DNA of 64,000 bases. Origin: Calliphora vicina (lineage: Eukaryota > Arthropoda > Insecta > Diptera > Calliphoridae). Of this stretch, positions 45,788 to 55,310 are shown piece by piece (the stretch's first letter is position 1; every line of letters begins with the position of its first letter). The position numbers were made by a program, and so were the translations under genes. The notes beneath the pieces were generated by a model. That model made no database searches, was not told where the DNA came from, and saw only the letters and a program-made list of their open reading frames with translations. Location: positions 61,043,533 to 61,107,532 of the forward strand of contig NC_088780.1 in the NCBI RefSeq assembly GCF_958450345.1. Reading direction: 5' to 3'.

Positions 45788-45870
45788 TGCTGGGATTCGA
45801 ACCCATGATTTTCTTCTTGGACCAGCACTCAGGGGATGGCCCCTACTCATGCAAAGCATTGTGTCGGAAC
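45788..45870 (-). other. tRNA-like fragment (B-box), possible SINE head
   Basis: On the minus strand CATGGGTTCGAATCCCAGCA looks like a T-arm with a perfect polymerase III B-box, preceded at tRNA-like distance by GCATGAGTAGG. No complete cloverleaf can be folded by eye. It is more likely a SINE or tRNA relic than a working tRNA gene. Confidence 0.35.
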
Positions 45871-45984
45871 TAGGAAAATAGGTTATGTGAGGGAGGAAAG
45901 AGAGAGTAGTGTTCGTGGACATTCGATTTGAATTTTCCTGCAATGAAAATGAAACACTACAGCGGGAAATTTGTTCCACATATA

Positions 45985-46895
45985 CACAGTGGGGTAGAAT
46001 CAAATTTTTTTGGAAATAAATCTGGCATTGCTAAACGGCTACTCCGATTGGGATAAAATTTTACGTGGGCGTAGCCAAGGAGTATTTGAGTTTAAGTAAT
46101 TAAAATGGGTGCTACAAATGATCCAGGCGAGCTATGGAGGCTCATTAGGGTACCTTCTATAATTACAATTTTTAACACGTGCAATTTTGTTTCCCATCCG
46201 ATTTCAAAGATTTTTATATTTTTGGAAAACGCTCGTCTAGGTCTATTATAATCTATATCCGAGTTATAGGCATTTCAATTTTAAAATTTTGCCTTGGTTC
46301 GCTTTTTTAAAGATATAGGTCATACTTCTGGACCGAATGGGCTCGAAATAATTTGTTAGTTGGACAACTAAATTGCGAATAACATACAAAAGATTTCAGA
46401 GCAATATCAATTATGGATCAAAAATACACGATTTTCAAGTTAAATATTAAAAAAATAGTACAAAAAATAGCTGTTTTTGGGCGAAATGGTGACTTAACTC
46501 CTTTTTTATTTAAAAAAAATTTCTTTAAGAACATATAACAATTTTATATTTTTCTGTAAGGAGTCTTTATGGAAAATACTTTGGTATTAATAACATATTA
46601 AATTTTTCGAAGATGTTGTTTATCAAAATTTCAACTTTCGACAACATGTTTTAAAATTCCAAAGCAGGGATCAGAAAACGGAAAGCAGATTAGGAAACCT
46701 CGATGTGTTTTCTATTTAACCCCAAAGTATTTTTCCAGACCCGAAGTAACAAAAAATTGCGTTATTACCCTAATAGCGCCTCCCTCGAATATTAACCTCG
46801 AATATTCCTTGGCTACGCCCACGTCAAATTTTATACCGATCAAACTAGCCGTTTAGAAATGCCAGATTAATTTCCAAAAAAATTTGTTCAATGGT
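45985..46895. repeat. Transib-like foldback relic (CACAGTGG family)
   Basis: The left arm CACAGTGGGGTAGAATCAAA, AAATCTGGCATTGCTAAAC and GTGGGCGTAGCCAAGG is mirrored near 46790-46895 (TTGGCTACGCCCACGTC, AGAAATGCCAGATTAATTT). The left part is shared with 23120-23500. The right end is degenerate (GTTCAATGG). Confidence 0.6.
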
Positions 46896-46899
46896 ACCT

Positions 46900-48210
46900 A
46901 AAGTGGCGATTAATTCATAGAAGCCTTAGTTTTAAATATTATATTTTTTATTGATGAGTTATTATAAATAAAAACACAGTATTTTAGAAAAAAAAAAGTA
47001 AATTTTTTTTAACCCGTTAAGCGCACTATTTTTTTATTGAAAAAAAGACCTTAGTTTACAATTTATGCTGTAACTTTGGAATGGAAAGTGATAAATTAAT
47101 GAGTTAAATTGAAAATTAACACGTACTTAATGTGCTATTAAAAAATTTAAATAATAAATAAAACCTATAAAAAATTAAAAACATGTAAATTTTAAATAAA
47201 AATATATGTATATTTAAAAAATGAATGAGACGACAGTATTTTGCATTAATTGGGTATCATCCTGATTTTAAACTACCGTAATTCAGCCATTTTTCAACCG
47301 ATTTTACAAATCTTTTTTTTACAAAAATTAGTTCTATCTTTTAGAAAAAATTTTAAAATTAAATTCAAAAGAAAATATTTATGATGTCTTAAAGTTGTAA
47401 CTTTAAGAATATCTTTATTTTATTAAAACGAAGTGATCGAAAAAAACTAAAAAGTTGTTGTTGTTGTTTTTTTTTGTATATTTTCCCATTTTTATTGAAC
47501 TTATTTGAATTTTTGTTGTGCATATTTAAACTTGCCCTGCATATAACTAAGTCTGGAAAAGTTTTAATGAAAAATGTTTAAATCTATTGCACTTATGAGG
47601 TGTTAGCGAATGTGTGTATGGAAATGTTTATACTGGGATAAGTAAATATGTTAATTTTTAAACATAACAATGGGTTTATTGTTGTATTTTATGTCTCTGC
47701 CAAATTATTACAAAACTTTTTACCAACTAAAATTTGTCCACATTTCTAATATTTTGCAAGTTAGTACTTCCAACACTTACATGAACTCTTATGATTTAAT
47801 CTTCTTTACTAGCTCGCACATATTCAACGAACTTTACCTTAGACATGCTGAATAATACAGTGAAGTAGTAAACAATAAAAATATTTTCAAAGCCAGCAAG
47901 GAAATTACCATTCAACTCTATAACACTGGACCTGTCCTAAAATATAAATCTATGTATGTATGTATATTGTTCTCCATCATATAAAATCCAGGTATTTATA
48001 CGAATACCGAAATTTCGGCAAAATACTGGTATCAATATCGTTGTCATAACGATATTAATAACTTTATTACATATATTGAAATTCACTACCGGTATCACAC
48101 CAGTTTCAATATCGATATCATACCGACATACACAGAAAGAATTAAATTTCTGATTCAATAAAGAAATTTGCTCAATTAGACAAAATTTTGTTTGATCATA
48201 CCATCAACAG
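46900..48210. other. AT-rich, no gene seen
   Basis: No supportable gene. 47995-48125 has mirrored CCGAAATTTCGG and ATCGATATCATACCG phrases that suggest an old MITE. 48130 starts CACAGAAAGAATT, similar to family A ends, but without a partner. Confidence 0.4.
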
Positions 48211-48950
48211 AGCCAAAATTATAAAAAATACCATTTTTGGGATTTTTTAAACGTTTTTTTGGGAATTGTTGGATTGTCAATAACAAATTTCTTTTTCACT
48301 TTTGCATTTTGATAAAAAATTTTTATATAAACGTAAAATTACGATACCGAGATCCGGGCTATAAATTGCCTTTGCAAAATATTTAAGAACATATTGGGGC
48401 TTATAAAAGTGGTTTTCATTTTTTGAAAGCAGCTATGCGATTAGAGAAAATTTGGTATAAATTTAAAATTTACATAAAAAATAGGTCTACTTCGATAGGC
48501 TCTTGACCACGCACATATAAAAATATTTAAATTATTTTTCTTCTATAGTACTTCCCAAAATATTACCGTTGAGAAAAATATAAACAAATTATTTATTTTG
48601 TGTTTATTTTTTGAAAACCTAATGATTAATGTAAGTACTTTTTTCGAAAAAAATCTCATAAAACTACATTTAATTTTATTTTTAATTTAAGTGCACATAT
48701 CTTTTGACTTGTTATCGATTTTGAAATAATTTTTTCCTTATAATACTAATAAATTTATTGTTAATTGACAGGATATAGTATACTTGAAAAAATTTGGAAC
48801 CGTAATTTGCAAAAATACGGACCAAGGTAGGTAAAAAACATAAACTTCTAAATTTCAATGGTGAATATCTCGTAAACTATAAAAGATCGAGAACAAAAAT
48901 TTGGCATCATTTTTAATTTTTAATATACCCGAGACACCCCACTTTCGCTG
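48211..48950. repeat. Diverged repeat related to the 23935 palindrome
   Basis: AAAAATACCATTTTTGGGATT and GGGAATTGTTGGATTGTC match the left arm of the palindrome at 23935-24395. The remainder resembles 35280-35560. Old and non-coding. Confidence 0.45.
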
Positions 48951-49467
48951 TTAAATTTCATCAACATCGGCCCTAAAATGTACAACATTTCGAACATTTC
49001 GAAATCTTTCCAAGAGAAATTCCAAATGTTGAATAATTTGACATTTGACCATCACGATTTAAGGGTTAACGTTCTCCGATTTGAGTAAAAGTGTCAGAGT
49101 ATATTTATAATTATCTGGACTATAATATTCTCAATAGGTTTTACTTAAAATTTATAAGAGTAATAGGCTTTTTACACTGAGCTTCATCTTTCATCAATTG
49201 GCAAGATGACAACATCTTCCCATAAGAAATATACAGAGCAAAAAAGCGTCATCTTTCATCATCTTCACAAGATGTTCCTATCTCATTTTGTTCCAATCAT
49301 CATCTTTCGATAATTTTAGTGTCATAACTAAAAAAATTACATTTGTTTATATGTATAAAAAATTAAACGTTACAAAATGAGCGGGACTGAACAAAGTAAG
49401 TAAATTTTTGAATATATATAAATTAATGAAATAAATATTTTAATAATATTTTTTTAATATTTTATAG

Positions 49468-49699
49468 CAAAAAAAGCCCACGAATAGTTTGGTCAGTTGC
49501 TGAGGAGAACATGCTGCTAGATCTATGGCAGGAAAATATAGAAAAATTTAGAGGTGCGAAAAAAAATTTCCATATTTTTCAACAAATGGCAGAAAAGCTC
49601 AAGGAAGCCGGCTTTTGTGGGAGCTGGAGCGATGTTAGAACTAAAGTGGACAACCTCACCCGCAAATATAAGTATAGAAATTGTATGCAACATTCATAA
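49468..49699 (+). pseudogene. Myb/SANT-like DNA-binding exon of the Harbinger-type element
   Basis: After a TTTTATAG acceptor the frame reads RIVWSVAEENMLLDLWQENI, EKFRGAKKNFHIFQQMAEKL and GSWSDVRTKVDNLTRKYK. This is a trihelix Myb/SANT (Myb_DNA-bind_4) domain with its spaced aromatic residues (W, W/F, W). Such proteins partner the transposase in PIF/Harbinger elements. A possible first exon at 49377-49395 (MSGTEQ, GTAAGT donor) is out of phase by one base, so this gene is broken or my first exon is wrong. It stops at 49697. Confidence 0.65.
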
Positions 49700-49835
49700 C
49701 CAACATTTCATATAAACCTTTTTCCATAATAAAGTCATTGTCCATAATAACATCAAGCAGATCTATATATTGTTTTAATAATTGATTTTGCTCTTCAAGT
49801 GCAATTATTAATCCGATAATTGAAGAATTTTCCAT
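49656..49835 (-). pseudogene. Second frame of the Harbinger-type element
   Basis: 59 residues from an ATG at 49835: MENSSIIGLIIALEEQNQLL, then KQYIDLLDVIMDNDFIMEKG. It is helical and acidic, convergent with and overlapping the Myb exon. By position it could be the N-terminus of the lost transposase, but no DDE motif remains, so this is inference from element layout only. Confidence 0.4.
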
Positions 49836-50692
49836 TTTATTTTTTTCATTAATTATAAGCAGATTTTATGTATTTAAAATGAAAGATGAAAGATGAGAGA
49901 TGATACAAGTGTAAACAACTTTTTTCATTTTCATCATCTTCCACTCATTCCTCTAAGATGACGCTTAGATCTCATTGGCCTAAATTTGCCAAATGATTGG
50001 TTTTTCTCGAAAATTTCAAAATTTAAATCGCAGGTACGGAAAAACTATAAGAGATATTTTCATAATTTTTTTCACATTTTTATTCCCTATTATATTCTTA
50101 ATAAATCCCAATGAGATAATCAAAAAATTCGGAAATTTGTTTAACAAAATTTTTAAAAATTTGAAAATGGAGTTTTGAAACTGTCGTTAAAAAAATTTTA
50201 TTTTTTTGTTCATACCTAAGAATAGGTTAACGGTATCCTACGAAGACAAAAACTCATATACAAGTAAATATGGACATATTTTAAGTAAAAATGAGCTTTT
50301 ATTTTAATAGTTCTCAAAATATGTTAATTTTGTTCCTACATTTCTTGTTCTAGGGGCCTGAGACACGTTAATGGCCTGGCGAATTTTTAATAACTTTAAA
50401 ATTTTTTGACCAATTTCTGTTTTTTATGTCTCATTAGAACGACAATTACGTACACATTTCGATTCTTTCAAATTAAATTGCAAAAGTAATTTTTTAATGG
50501 CAAAATTTTTACAAAAACTGAAAAAAATGCATTTTTCCCCTTGTAAATGCATCTCAAAACTTCAGAGGGCTTGTCTTAACCCAAACCGATTTACCTAAAA
50601 TTTTTTCAGGATGATTTTTTTACTAATGTTCACCAAACTGGGGGGTGAGAATGGCCCAAATCCAACTTTCGTTTATTAAGGGCCACCCTAAT

Positions 50693-51088
50693 GTACATAC
50701 ATTAGTATGTTCTTTCATGCCTGTTTAAGTACATAAAATTAATTGTTCATTAATACGAATTTTTCGGTACTACGAAAGGGCCTGACAATATATAATTCGT
50801 ACTATTGGAAGTCCACTGTATGTATATTTATATACATTTCATAACTTTTTCCAGTATTTTTCGTACATGTTTTAAATTTACATTAAATCCTAGTGATATT
50901 GTACAATCTATGCATAATTTAAGACAATCAACTACAATTTTTATTTTCAGATTTCCATAGATTTTGCAACGATTATCTCAAAATATAGGTGTGGCGAGGT
51001 CAAAGAGAAATGTAATTACTTCCGATATACACTATAAAGGACATTGAAGTTTTGAAATACTTCTAGTAGCCCTAAGCTTAGTTAATAT
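50693..51088. other. AT-rich, no gene seen
   Basis: Nothing supportable between the foldback fragment and the TA-flanked element. Confidence 0.5.
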
Positions 51089-51721
51089 TAGAGTAAGTTC
51101 GGGTAATATGGTATAGGCGGGTAATGTGGTATAGCTACTTTTCTCTAAAACTAAGAGCATTAGTAACGCTACCAAGCTTAAGAGATTTATTCTCAGATAA
51201 TTAAAATTTGGTGAGTGTACTTCATTTTTGCTCGTCATGGAAATAGTCAGTTGTAAAAAATCAGCGTGATCTTGTGGTAGACTTTTTTTGTGATCTGTTA
51301 AAAATTATTTTTTTTTCTAAAATCACGTGTTTTAAACTTCATTAATTTAATTTTAAAGTCAAATGGCAATATTTTGCTATTAAATAACACATGCAACAAT
51401 ATAGCATATTTAGTGTACTTGGTCGGCCAAAGCCTTTCAAACAAATAATATGCCAAAGAAAGGTGAAGTAAGAAAAAGGGCAGCCGAAGATTTGAAAGCT
51501 ATCTGAGCTGTTAGAATAACGAGATGGACATTATTTTCGCATCAGTCTTGCAATGTCTCCTACGAAGCGAAGAATGTACATATTAAGGAGCTTCTGCTAA
51601 GCTTAGTCAGCCGCCAACTTTAACCGCATCCATTGAAGTTGATTTAAATAAAATGCAACCCAGTTACAAATTAAAATACTATGCATCGGTTATGTGGTTT
51701 AGAATACAATTGGTCAATTCA

Positions 51722-52563
51722 GGTACCGTAAAATAACTCCCAAATGAAATAACTCCCCACGAAAAAATGAAATAATACCCAACAAATTTTCCATACAACT
51801 TAGGACTTATTTCATTATGAAACAAGTCCTAACGCATGGGGAGTTATTTCATAATGCAATAACTCCCAATGAAATTTTTGTTGGGTTTTATTTAATTTTA
51901 TTTTGGGAATTAGGAGTTATTTCAATGTATTGGGAGTTATTTCATTTTTGTTGGGTTCTACTTTGCAAAAGCAGAACCCATAAATATCAAGAACTGTCTT
52001 CACTCAAGGTTTTCTCCTCTGGGGTGTATCAAATCCTTGTTCGCTCAGAAAAGATTATTTTTACATCGTCGGAATTTGTCAGGTTCCAACGATTTCTTAA
52101 TATGATCCGAGATGAAAATCGGTTTTCTAAATTATTATAAAACCTTTCGCAAGGCCAAAGGCCAGCAATGCAAAAACCTTTTCTGAGCGAAGCCAGTTTT
52201 TGATACACCCCAGAGGAGAAAACCTTTGCGCCCGGACGGAGGCCGGCAATGCAAAACAAATTTTCTGAGTGAAGCCAGTTTTTAACACATCCTAGAGGAG
52301 TAAAACTTGCAAAAAATGTTTGGTAAGCGAAGATTAATTTCACTTTTGTAGTTCCTTTTTTTAGATTACATTTCATTTCTATTGGGAGTTATTTCGATTT
52401 TTTGGGACTAATATTTTTAAAATTATGAAAACGCCGATTATTGGGAGTAATTTCATTTTATCCTTCGGTAGTTATTTCATTTTTAAAGTTTGGGAATTAT
52501 TTCAATTTTGATGGGAATTATTTCATTGGGAGTTATTTCATTTGGGAGCTATTTCACGGTACC
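51722..52563. mobile_element. Element with GGTACCG ends and 9-bp target duplication
   Basis: 842 bp, left GGTACCGTAAAATAACTCCC, right GGGAGCTATTTCACGGTACC, flanked by GTCAATTCA on both sides (51713-51721 and 52564-52572). The motif GGGAGTTATTTCATT or variants recurs about a dozen times in both orientations. A 9-bp duplication and long ends suggest a MULE-like mobiliser, by inference. A GC-rich foldback is nested at 52006-52320. Confidence 0.85.
52006..52320. repeat. GC-rich foldback repeat, copy 2
   Basis: Same monomer as at 20262-20690: one inverted unit (GGTTTTCTCCTCTGGGGTG, CGCTCAGAAAAGAT) at 52006-52070, then two direct units (TTTTCTGAGCGAAGCCAG; GCCCGGACGGAGGCCGGC) at 52140-52310, around a centre that also matches copy 1 (AACGATTTCTTAAT). 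Inserted within 51722-52563. Confidence 0.85.
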
Positions 52564-53347
52564 GTCAATTCACAAGGTATCTTATCATATCATATTGTCG
52601 TAAGTCCTAATATTTCACAATGGTTTTTATTGTTTTTCAACCAAAAAACGTCCTATAAAATTATACTACTCTGCATACAATGTTTATTGTGTTATCGTAA
52701 CCTACCAGCAGAGACCTGCGCCGAATGCCTAAGAGTCGGTTAAGCCGAGCTGCCGAGTCGAGATATATTACTACATTATGACAATATGACTGATAAGAAG
52801 AGACCTTGTGAATTGACCAAATATTAACAGAACATGAACGGGTAATGTGGTATTTTCAATACCAAGCTTACGTTTTCCATTTTTTTACACGCATTTGAAG
52901 TTAATGATTTTGGAACGCTGGCTAACAAGAAAAAATCATTAAAAAATTGATAAAACAATGCCTATTTATTTTTATTATCCCGGAATGTTGTGGTATCTTA
53001 CTATTTTTGGGGTCGGGGAATCCATTTTTGATATTTATTTTTACCTAAAATTCACGCTAGAGGGCGCTGCACAGTGGTGTAGAAAAATAAAGAGGGAAAT
53101 AAAGCTGTAACTTCTAAACGGTTGTTCCGATTTTAATGAAATTTGACGTGCGAAAAGAGGAAGTGTTGTCGAATTAAAGTTTTGAATTAGGGCCTCATGA
53201 GCCCACCAAGGGCGCGGGCAGGGGTTCCCAAAGTAGGACACCTCGGTATGTTAAATATTTAATACAATACTATTTCTTCGTTTGCTCTCTGATTTAAAAG
53301 AAAAATATATGCATAGAATCTCCTCGTCGGGCACTACAAAAAACATT

Positions 53348-53608
53348 CACCCCTATCGGCAATAACATGTGAAATTTTGTTCCCATGAAATATTCATTTC
53401 CCTCGAAGGGAAAATTGCTATCGGGAATATCATGATGAACTTTACATTCACAATAGTTGATTTTGTTCGTAACAGCTGTTTATTGTTTACAAAATTCCAT
53501 CTAAAAATTTCACAACAAGGGGAATTTTTTTCACGTGAACAAAGTTGATGAACGAAAAAAGGAAAAGGGAAAATATTTCATGTGAAATGGTGATTCGCGA
53601 TAGGGGTG
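53348..53608. mobile_element. MITE with CACCCCTATCG ends, 3-bp duplication
   Basis: 261 bp, ends CACCCCTATCGGCAATAAC and GTGATTCGCGATAGGGGTG, flanked by ATT. The mirror arm near 54060 reads AAAAAACATTATCTTAGC (minus sense) with no insertion, proving the boundaries. A 3-bp duplication with CAC ends could mean a CACTA-like group; unresolved. Confidence 0.88.
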
Positions 53609-54448
53609 ATTATCTTAGCTATCAATTAACTCTTACAGCTTAGGAGATATTCGCATTTCAAAATTAAATTTTCTACATTTTTACCCATCCTATTCCAGTT
53701 TTTTGATAACAGCGGGTCCAAATATTTCCCGATTTTCGCTATTTTTCTTTTATTAAACTAGAAACAAGAGTTTTTTTAGATAAATTAAAAAGATAAAAAG
53801 TACTTTTATCCCAAAAAACTAGCGAAAAATTACCTTTTTTCTATTTTTCAAATTCAAATGCATATAACTTTGGACTCAGTAATGACTTTTAAACAATTAT
53901 TTTTTTATTTGACATACACGTTTGTTTCTAGTTAAATAAAAATATCGAAAATCGGGAAATATTTGGACCCGCTGTTATCAAAAAATGGGTAAAAATGTAG
54001 AAAATTTAATATTGAAATGCGAATATCTCCTAAGCTGTAAGAGTTAATTGATAGCTAAGATAATGTTTTTTGTAGTGCCCGACGAGGAGATTCTATGCAT
54101 ATATTTTTCTTTTAAATCAGAGAGCAAACGAAGAAATAGTATTGTATTAAATATTTAACATACCGAGGTGTCCTATTTTGAGAACCCCTGCCCGCGCCCT
54201 TGATGGGGTCATGGGGTCAAATTTCATTAAAATCGGAACAACCGTTTAGAAGTTACAGCTTTATTTCCCTCTTTATTTTTTCTACACCACTGTGCAGCGC
54301 CCTCTAGCGTGAGTTTTTGGTAAAAATAAATATAAAAAATGGATTCCCCGACCCCAAAAATAGTTAGATACCACAACATTCCGGGATAATAAAAATAAAT
54401 AGGCATTGTTTTATCAAATTTTTAATGTGTTTTTCTTGTTAGCCAGCG

Positions 54449-54766
54449 CACAGTAGTATGAGAAAAAAAAGAGGGAAAAAAATCTGTAACTTCTAAACCC
54501 TTAGTCCGATTTGAATGAAATTTCAAGAGAAAGTGTTGTCGAGTTTAAGTTTTGAATTTGGACCTCATGGGACCAGGTCCATTCAAAAACCGCCTATTTT
54601 TTTATGTAAAATTCAAATTTAGGGCAAAAATTCTCAAATCGCATAGTCAATATCAAAATATAGAAACCTATTTTAGATGGCCCAATATGTTCTTAATTAT
54701 TTTGTAAATGGTTCCGATAACCCCGCCGCTGATATGGATATTATAGCCAAAAAACGAAATACACTG
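54449..54766. mobile_element. Transib-like MITE, CAGCG duplication
   Basis: 318 bp starting CACAGTAGTATGAG and ending AATACACTG, flanked by CAGCG on both sides (54444-54448 and 54767-54771). The left arm at 52921 has a single CGCTG with no insertion. GC-rich 5-bp duplications and CACAGTG-like heptamer ends are hallmarks of Transib, the group related to RAG1. Confidence 0.78.
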
Positions 54767-54944
54767 CAGCGTTCCAAAACCACTAACTTCAAATGCGTGT
54801 AAAAAAAATCTAGCCTTCACATTTTTGTTACGGTTTCATTTGGTTTTCGTTTCATCCCATTCCGCTTCGAAAAGTTCGATTTTGTGTCACAGTGTTATAG
54901 TGAAATATAAAATAGGTATACCACATTACCCGAAATTACTCTAA

Positions 54945-55308
54945 CATTATTTTTTATTCATTTATGTGCATATGTATGTATATTCTAATAAATTAAATTG
55001 TTAAAAATATACATTTATAAAGAAATAAAAAACAATAAAAATAAATTATAAAACGGTTGTTTTTAAAGATAACTGAAAAAAACCTTCGTTTATACTGTTT
55101 TGTAGTTTGTTTTTTTGTAAGTTAAAACTAAAGAAAAATCAGCTATTTTTACAAAACTTTTTGGTTAAAAAATTAAGATTTAAAAATAAATGAAAATTTA
55201 TTTTGACATTTTAAATGAAATGTAAGCGGTCAGTTTTTCGAATAAATTTATAGTTATTACTAATGAATTTTCTGTTCAATTTACATATATATGTGTATGT
55301 ATGTATAT
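54945..55308. other. AT-rich, no gene seen
   Basis: Simple AT-rich sequence between two TA-inserted elements. Confidence 0.5.
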
Positions 55309-55310
55309 TA

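Larger units (their letters stand above)
49164..49980. mobile_element. Small PIF/Harbinger-type element
   Basis: 817 bp flanked by TAA (49161-49163 and 49981-49983). Imperfect ends are GGCTTTTTACACTGAGC and CTCATTGGCC, with repeated TCATCTTTCATC near the left and its inverse GATGAAAGATGA near the right. The paired copy at 56660-56700 reads through without it, an empty site. It carries a Myb/SANT exon and a second short frame, the two-gene plan of PIF/Harbinger elements, but the DDE transposase core is gone. Confidence 0.72.
48955..50692. repeat. Foldback family, partial copy (loop and right arm)
   Basis: It matches the loop and right arm of 55311-57413 in order (TTTAAGGGTTAACGTTCTCC; AATAGGTTAACGGTATCCTA; CTTGTTCTAGGGGCCTGAG). 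It is interrupted by the Harbinger-type element 49164-49980 and ends GGGCCACCCTAATG. The left arm is missing. Confidence 0.75.
52863..54820. repeat. ~2-kb palindrome with insertions in each arm
   Basis: Outer arms TTTTTTTACACGCATTTGAAG (52875) and CTTCAAATGCGTGTAAAAAA (54795); arms continue through TCCCGGAATGTTGTGGTA, CACGCTAGAGGGCGCTG and CTCCTCGTCGGGCACTAC to a centre near 53840. The left arm has a 261-bp MITE (53348) and the right arm a 318-bp Transib-like element (54449) that the other arm lacks. CACAGTGG ends at 53070 and 54294 lie inside, but sequence outside them is palindromic too. Confidence 0.85.
51091..54941. mobile_element. TA-flanked DNA transposon with nested insertions
   Basis: Ends GAGTAAGTTCGGGTAATATG (51091) and CATTACCCGAAATTACTC (54941), flanked by TA. 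A second GGGTAATGTGGTATA lies just inside the left end. GGGTAATGTGG-type ends with a TA target suggest a pogo-like Tc1/mariner element. A frame near 51450 reads MPKKGEVRKRAAEDLKAI, loosely like the start of a pogo/HTH transposase. Most of its length is later insertions. Confidence 0.65.

Noticed and set aside
45785..46003. 72-residue minus frame
   Set aside because: It overlaps the tRNA-like fragment and a Transib-like end; no protein motif.
53070..54294. A single Transib foldback bounded by CACAGTGG and CCACTGTG
   Set aside because: The 5-bp flanks (CGCTG and CAGCG) are inverted, not direct, and the palindrome continues outside; so the structure is an inverted duplication larger than such an element.
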